Source: Calothrix membranacea FACHB-236
Lineage (GTDB): Bacteria; Cyanobacteriota; Cyanobacteriia; Cyanobacteriales; Nostocaceae
NCBI RefSeq assembly: GCF_014696315.1
Contig: NZ_JACJPX010000053.1
Span: 1 to 56,814 of the forward strand
Reading direction: 5' to 3'
DNA: 56,814 nt
How positions within the stretch are numbered: the first letter of the stretch is position 1; every line of letters begins with the position of its first letter. Position numbers and translations under genes: made by a program. A model generated the notes under the pieces. It saw only the letters and a program-made list of their open reading frames with translations. It ran no database searches and was not told the DNA's origin. Shown one piece after another: positions 52,145 through 56,814 of the stretch.

Positions 52145-54505
52145 TTACAACACAGAAGACTTATTTTCTGTAGCCTGGATAAATGCTTCAAAATCACTCC
52201 CTGGTGTCCATTGAATCGCACCATCTTTTCCGGTAAAGAAAAGTTTCGTTTGACTTTGGCTAAGTTCAGACAAAACCTTTGGTTCCAAGTTAGGAGAAGA
52301 TGCGATCGCAATTTCTGGTTGTAGTGCTAAAACTAAATCCTTCAAAGACTCAGGCACACACCATAGCACTTGGGGACGAGGTAAACTCCCAGATTTAACT
52401 AACTGTGCAATTTCTTTAGACTTGAGGTTACCTACTAATAACCAGTTCTGACCTTGAATTTGCAATTGCAACATGGGCAACTGGTCATTAATTAATTGTG
52501 CTACTACTGAGCCAGTAGTCATTGCTTGTCCCAATGCTAAAGGCTGATACACACCTTGACGCTGTTGGACTTTCTGTTGAATTACCTGCGCTTCCACAAT
52601 GTTTTCTGGCTTGGGAGGATAGGTGTAAAAATTTTTGATTGGTAAGCGTTGCATCACTTCCAGCCAACCACTACTCTCATGATCTTGAAAATCAGTTGCG
52701 ATCGCCCAATCGATTTGATTTACACCTTGCTGTTGTAAAAATGGCAGAATTGTAAACCTGCCTGTACTTTCATCTCCACTATTAATTAAGGTGACTGTTC
52801 CCCTGTCTTGAATCACTAAAACTGGTTCTGCACCTGCTGCTAATACAGTAATTCTGAACAAACTGTTAGTAGAATGCCAAACAGGAATGAGTACTAAACC
52901 AATAGCAATAAAACTCGCAAACCACCAACGTTGTCGCCACCAGCGGATCAAGACAACTAATAAAATTAATGTATAAAGAGTTAACATCTGCCAGGGAGAA
53001 ATGCTGCCAACCGCAAAGGAATTCCCTGGTAACTTGCTAAAAAATTCTACTAATTTAATCAGCCAATCAGTCGGGGGATGCAAAATTCCTGCTAAAAAAC
53101 TGCCAGCGTCCGGCCAAATTAATGCTCCTAAGGCACTAATAATTCCACCGATACTAATAACAGAAATTAATGGGGTGGTAATAATATTGAGGATTAAGCT
53201 GTAAGACGGTACTACCCCAAAGAAAAACAACTGCAAAGGTAATGTCCAAATTGTGGCAGCTAACGGCACAGCAATTAAAGATGCGATCGCAGGTGGTAAC
53301 CAACCCAAGCGCTGAATTATCGGTGGTACTGTGACCACTAATCCTAGCGTCGCTAAAAAGCTGAGTTGAAAACCCAAGTCCCAAATCCATAACGGATTAA
53401 ATAGTAATAATAGTGTTGCTGCTAGTAAAAGTGAGCCTAATTGTTTTACCTTTCTTTTTAAAGCCAATCCTACTAATGCCGCAAAACCCATAATTACGGC
53501 TCTTAAAACCGCAGGCTGAAAACCAGTTAAACTCAGGAAAATAATCAATCCCAAACAGCCAAGGATAAATTGAGTTCCCTTTTTTGCGCGCCTCGTTAAC
53601 TGTAAGATGACTCCCAAAATTAACGAAGTCTGAAACCCCGAAGCTGCTAAAGCATGAGCCAAGCCAGCCTGGACAAATAAATCGCGAATATCATAAGGTA
53701 AATCAACAGTTTTACTGCCTAATACCATTGCACTGACAAGCGGCCCTTCTGGAATACCTAACCAACGAACTTGCGATCGCACAATTCGCTCCCGAACTTG
53801 CCACCATCCCCATTTACGCGGTTCTTCATCTAAAATATTGATTTGCCTACCTGTCAAACCCGCAAACGTAGCTTCCTGTTTGAGAAACTTTTGAAAATCA
53901 AAAGCCCCAGGGTTAGATGCTGCTTTTGGTTTGTACAAAACTCCAGTTACCGCAATTTGTTGACCTGGGTATAAGCCTGTGGCTTGAAGTATCGGCACTG
54001 TCACATATAATTTCCCCGTTACCCCTTTACTTACACCTGCGGGGCCATCATCTTTTTTCACTTCATCTAACTGAGTTGCTTCCAACCAAAATTGTCCTCG
54101 CTGAGTGCGAGTTAACCTTGGTGTACTTGCTATCTCACCGCGAACAATTACTACTTGTTCTTGATTACTACTATTTCCTGGTGGGACAAATTTACTAATA
54201 TCTTTTGGCCCTGGTTCTGGTACTCGCCATTGAAAATACAGGGTAGCCAGCAAACCTACCAAACCAGCTGCTAACCAAATTCTCGGTTGGGGAGTATTTT
54301 GCCAAAAATTAGATATTGCCTTAGCTTTAGTTGCAGCATTCTCTGGTTTTTGAGCAAATTGGCGTGATTTAAGAAAACGTAGCCGCAACAGCACTGCTAT
54401 CAATATTCCTAGCAACAAAATCCATACGCCGCCCCAAGGAACCGCTGTAAATAGTAGTCCCAGAATATAGCCAAGACAGATAATTACACCACTAGCCTGA
54501 ATCAT
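52145..54505 (-). CDS. comEC: ComEC/Rec2 family DNA-uptake channel protein
   Basis: Membrane protein of 786 residues for passage of transforming DNA into the cytoplasm. N-terminal helices, an exported OB-like domain of the DUF4131 type (about 100-220), the competence domain with helices (about 240-500; its signature appears as LAHALAASGFQTSLILGV) and a C-terminal metallo-beta-lactamase-like domain (about 560-786). In the last domain the metal-binding motif that should read like HxHxDH is decayed to ATDFQDHESSG, so nuclease activity may be lost. Cyanobacteria often carry such a variant. The end of the gene is convergent with the fused ABC ATPase gene. Confidence 0.88.
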   Translation of the reverse strand: MIQASGVIICLGYILGLLFTAVPWGGVWILLLGILIAVLLRLRFLKSRQFAQKPENAATKAKAISNFWQNTPQPRIWLAAGLVGLLATLYFQWRVPEPGPKDISKFVPPGNSSNQEQVVIVRGEIASTPRLTRTQRGQFWLEATQLDEVKKDDGPAGVSKGVTGKLYVTVPILQATGLYPGQQIAVTGVLYKPKAASNPGAFDFQKFLKQEATFAGLTGRQINILDEEPRKWGWWQVRERIVRSQVRWLGIPEGPLVSAMVLGSKTVDLPYDIRDLFVQAGLAHALAASGFQTSLILGVILQLTRRAKKGTQFILGCLGLIIFLSLTGFQPAVLRAVIMGFAALVGLALKRKVKQLGSLLLAATLLLLFNPLWIWDLGFQLSFLATLGLVVTVPPIIQRLGWLPPAIASLIAVPLAATIWTLPLQLFFFGVVPSYSLILNIITTPLISVISIGGIISALGALIWPDAGSFLAGILHPPTDWLIKLVEFFSKLPGNSFAVGSISPWQMLTLYTLILLVVLIRWWRQRWWFASFIAIGLVLIPVWHSTNSLFRITVLAAGAEPVLVIQDRGTVTLINSGDESTGRFTILPFLQQQGVNQIDWAIATDFQDHESSGWLEVMQRLPIKNFYTYPPKPENIVEAQVIQQKVQQRQGVYQPLALGQAMTTGSVVAQLINDQLPMLQLQIQGQNWLLVGNLKSKEIAQLVKSGSLPRPQVLWCVPESLKDLVLALQPEIAIASSPNLEPKVLSELSQSQTKLFFTGKDGAIQWTPGSDFEAFIQATENKSSVL

Positions 54506-54535
54506 AAGACTTCTAATACAAGTACTTGCTGACTA

Positions 54536-54560
54536 TAAAATGAAACCCGCAAATGCGGGC
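54536..54560 (-). terminator. Terminator between the DUF4079 gene and comEC
   Basis: On the minus strand CCCGCA pairs with TGCGGG and is followed by TTTCATTTT. It lies about 76 bases after the DUF4079 stop and 31 bases before the comEC start. Confidence 0.7.
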
Positions 54561-54635
54561 TGTGTTTGTAGAGCCAGTGACTACCAGTCTTATGGGGCAC
54601 AGGCTTTATTTGTAGAACTTTTTGCAATAACTTTA

Positions 54636-55115
54636 TCAAAAAGATGTGCCTAAATTAAACCCTAGTACAGCATGGATAAACAAAATCAAAATTGCTGTAG
54701 TACCTAAATATGCATGAAGGCTGCGTAATCCCGTATTATTACCAGCAAATCCATTTAGAGAAATCACGGCATTAACAAGCAACAGCATCAACACAATAGA
54801 ACCAGTGTAAAAATGGGGACTTTCGAGAATGGGTTGATGCTGCATCACCAAAGACAATACCCCACCTGTATAACCTGCTGCTAGAAAGAAAAATAACCAG
54901 GGTGCTAGTTTACGATGATCGTTGCGGCTTTTAATTGCTACGTCTTTATCTGCACTAATTCTTCCCCTCCAACCTGCTATTGCGACAAAACTACCCATGA
55001 CAAATACAACAATTGCCATCATCACAGGATGTCCCCAATGCACAATTGGATAGGGAAGTCCTAAAGAACGAAACCAAGCTGCGATCGGTTCTAGTAACTT
55101 GCTCCAATTCAACAT
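54636..55115 (-). CDS. DUF4079 domain membrane protein
   Basis: Membrane protein of 159 residues with about four helices and short loops. PIVHWGHPVMMAIVVFVMGS, and later LAPWLFFFLAAGYTGGVLSL and LRSLHAYLGTTAILILFIHAVLG, match the DUF4079 family, which is largely limited to cyanobacteria and plastids. Conserved His in the helices suggest heme binding, as in b-type cytochromes, but this is inference. It is transcribed alone and is followed by a terminator. Confidence 0.85.
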   Translation of the reverse strand: MLNWSKLLEPIAAWFRSLGLPYPIVHWGHPVMMAIVVFVMGSFVAIAGWRGRISADKDVAIKSRNDHRKLAPWLFFFLAAGYTGGVLSLVMQHQPILESPHFYTGSIVLMLLLVNAVISLNGFAGNNTGLRSLHAYLGTTAILILFIHAVLGFNLGTSF

Positions 55116-55527
55116 TTCTCACACACCATCACTATTTGCTTGCTGGCATAATATTAAACCTCCCTTTTTGGGCTACGGTATACATACAAGTGCTATTTGC
55201 AAGGCTTTCAAGCTTATAAATCCTTTAAATTTTCATTACGAACGCAGCGAAGTAATCACACAAACCGCGGGATTATGCGATTGCTACCCTGTGGAAAGGC
55301 TCCACCTACGTCGTTCCTCTTCTCTGCGAAACGCTACACGCTAAGCGCAGCTATACCGCAGGCTTTACGCAATGACTGGCTTTCGGAAGTAATTTAATTA
55401 CCTAGAGCTAGACAATGGAACCAAGCTTCAAGTGGAATTTCAAGACTTGTGTATACACCGCAGCTTTTTGAGGGAGTTCTAAGGATTTAGCCAAGTTGTA
55501 ATTATCCTCAGTGTTAATCTCTACTGT
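55116..55527. other. Intergenic region with a dispersed palindromic repeat
   Basis: About 410 bases. It holds a repeat at 55226-55372 with CATTACGAACGCAGCGAAGT at one end and GCAATGAC at the other. No gene is visible. Confidence 0.5.
55226..55372. repeat. Dispersed repeat with CATTACGA...GCAATGAC ends
   Basis: The left end CATTACGAACGCAGCGAAGT is imperfectly inverted near the right end (TTTACGCAATGAC). The middle has CTCTTCTCTGCGAAACGCTACA and GCGCAGCTATACCGC, patterns I associate with small dispersed repeats of cyanobacteria. Part of it reads like a decayed mobile element. Confidence 0.5.
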
Positions 55528-56406
55528 TTAACTTACGGCATTTTTGAGTAAGGGAAAACCTAACTTTTCCCTTTGCTCAACATATAAAGTAGCTACTTTC
55601 CTCGCTAAATGCCGAATTCTGGCAATATATCGCGTCCGTTCTGTCACGGAAATTACACCCCGCGCATCCAGTAAATTAAAAGTATGCGAACACTTAATCA
55701 CATAGTCTAAGCCAGGTAAAACCAATCCCCGCTCAGTCAATTGAGTAGCTTCCTGCTCATACAGATTAAACAGTGTCAGCAACATCTCTGGATTCGACGC
55801 TTCAAAGTTATAAGTACACTGTTCAATTTCTGCTTGCAGGAAAACATCACCATAAGTAATATTGTCCGTCCACTGGATTTTAGTGATGGCTTCCACCTGC
55901 TGGAGGTACATCGCCAATCGTTCTAACCCGTATGTAATCTCAATAGACACCGGACGGCAATCAATTCCCCCACATTGTTGGAAGTAGGTAAATTGGGTAA
56001 TCTCCATTCCATCTAACCAAACTTCCCAACCAGTCCCCCAAGCGCCTACAGTTGCATCTTCCCAGTTATCCTCAACAAACCGAATGTCATGGTCTTCAGG
56101 ATGAATCCCTAACGCTCTTAAAGAATCAAGATAAATCTCTTGGATATTATCTGGTGAAGGTTTAATCAGAACTTGGTACTGATAATAGTATTGAAATCGA
56201 TTCGGGTTTTCACCATAACGCCCATCTGTAGGACGGCGACAGGGTTCCACATATGCAACAGCCCAAGGCTCAGGCCCCAGCGCCCGTAAAAAAGTATGGG
56301 GATTTTTCGTACCTGCTCCCTTCTCAATGTCGTAAGGCTGGGCAATCAAGCAACCACGATTCCCCCAGAATTCATGCAATGAAGCTATTACCGTCTGAAA
56401 ATTCAC
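55528..56406 (-). CDS. glyQ: Glycyl-tRNA synthetase alpha subunit
   Basis: Class II synthetase alpha subunit of 292 residues, with the beta subunit encoded elsewhere. It makes the catalytic part of the alpha2beta2 enzyme that charges tRNA-Gly. The sequence shows the usual motif order: [21 protein letters not shown] at the N-terminus ([18 protein letters not shown]), [40 protein letters not shown] and [11 protein letters not shown]. The length is typical. It is divergent from the rRNA operon. Confidence 0.95.
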   Translation of the reverse strand: MNFQTVIASLHEFWGNRGCLIAQPYDIEKGAGTKNPHTFLRALGPEPWAVAYVEPCRRPTDGRYGENPNRFQYYYQYQVLIKPSPDNIQEIYLDSLRALGIHPEDHDIRFVEDNWEDATVGAWGTGWEVWLDGMEITQFTYFQQCGGIDCRPVSIEITYGLERLAMYLQQVEAITKIQWTDNITYGDVFLQAEIEQCTYNFEASNPEMLLTLFNLYEQEATQLTERGLVLPGLDYVIKCSHTFNLLDARGVISVTERTRYIARIRHLARKVATLYVEQREKLGFPLLKNAVS

Positions 56407-56517
56407 GCTCTACTTTTCCTTCTTCAGCACAGTGCATCAACCATTGTTACCTAAACCCAGCACTGTGAGGAGTTCTGCGACGCAAAAACAAACTCGAAAA
56501 AAATTTCCCGAAAAAAG

Positions 56518-56546
56518 TTGACAACTCAAGACAGGCTCGATATATT
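56518..56546 (+). promoter_or_regulatory. rRNA operon promoter (sigma70 type)
   Basis: TTGACA (56518-56523) and TATATT (56541-56546) are separated by 17 bases, close to the ideal. The 16S RNA starts about 168 bases downstream, so the leader is moderately long and should contain antitermination and processing sites. Confidence 0.85.
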
Positions 56547-56713
56547 AGATAAGTGCCTGAGAGCGGAGCGCGAAAAGCGGCGCTGCTAAGGACACCGAAC
56601 CTTGAAAATAATATAGTTTGAAAGCCAGTATAACATATACCCTGCGTCAGTAAAGAGAATTACCAGACTGAGGTATAAATCAGTCGATTAAGAGCTAAAC
56701 GAACTTTATCTAC
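56547..56713 (+). other. 16S rRNA leader
   Basis: Leader between the rrn promoter and mature 16S. It contains GACACCGAACCTTGAAAATA, a typical cyanobacterial leader segment, and ends in ACTTTATCTAC before the mature 5' end. No separate element is certain. Confidence 0.55.

Positions 56714-56814
<101 letters not shown>

Overview
The window comes from a filamentous, probably heterocyst-forming cyanobacterium (order Nostocales). The HIP1 palindrome GCGATCGC is scattered throughout. Heptanucleotide tandem repeats (STRRs) and several small palindromic repeat families fill the spaces between genes. The gene content is cyanobacterial: Ycf34, a CcbP-type calcium-binding protein, a probable PatD, a CAAD/CURT-type protein, a thylakoid-type FtsH, DUF4079 and an L-cysteine/cystine C-S lyase. 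The right edge enters an rRNA operon, with the first 101 nt of 16S rRNA behind a near-consensus sigma70 promoter. No genus can be fixed from this alone.

Layout. 0.2-1.4 kb: a secreted retropepsin-like protease, a mobile-repeat (MITE-like) element and a CcbP-like gene. 2.1-6.6 kb: a peptide-export cassette with two dissimilar double-glycine precursors (no cysteine in either core), a C39 peptidase-ABC exporter and an HlyD-type adaptor. 6.9-11.1 kb: signalling genes beside the cassette, namely a membrane-anchored protein resembling a histidine kinase that has lost its catalytic parts, a NarL-type response regulator and a CHASE2 sensor kinase. 12-21.4 kb: housekeeping genes (tsaB, ycf34, CCA-adding enzyme, recR, ftsH, gltX, tRNA-Asp) with one secreted unknown. 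21.5-24.9 kb: two tandem serine/threonine kinases. 25.5-30 kb: a phytase-like secreted protein, a TM0106-type nuclease, C-S lyase and a small secreted protein. 30.4-34.7 kb: a split 5-oxoprolinase with a tyrosine/dual-specificity phosphatase gene between its two subunit genes. 35-45 kb: RelA/SpoT, a PatD-like gene, a remnant of an MFS exporter, HPP, CAAD and HdeD membrane proteins, a glutathionyl-hydroquinone-reductase-like enzyme and an orphan response regulator. 45.5-56.8 kb: a sugar-type ABC ATPase carrying an STRR inside its reading frame, a FAD oxidoreductase, a 21-bp minisatellite, SSB, a fused Dpp-type ATPase, ComEC, DUF4079, glyQ and the rrn promoter.

The most distinctive module is the double-glycine peptide cassette with its neighbouring two-component genes. 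Other points worth a second look are the recR gene that appears to start at ACG behind a good ribosome binding site, the phosphatase gene inside the oxoprolinase operon, a 146-nt palindromic element present as an inverted pair around 40-44 kb, a MITE-like pair at 0.8 and 25.3 kb (one copy with a nested insertion), and a heptad-encoding minisatellite at 48.5 kb. All family names were assigned by reading motifs; no database search was run.
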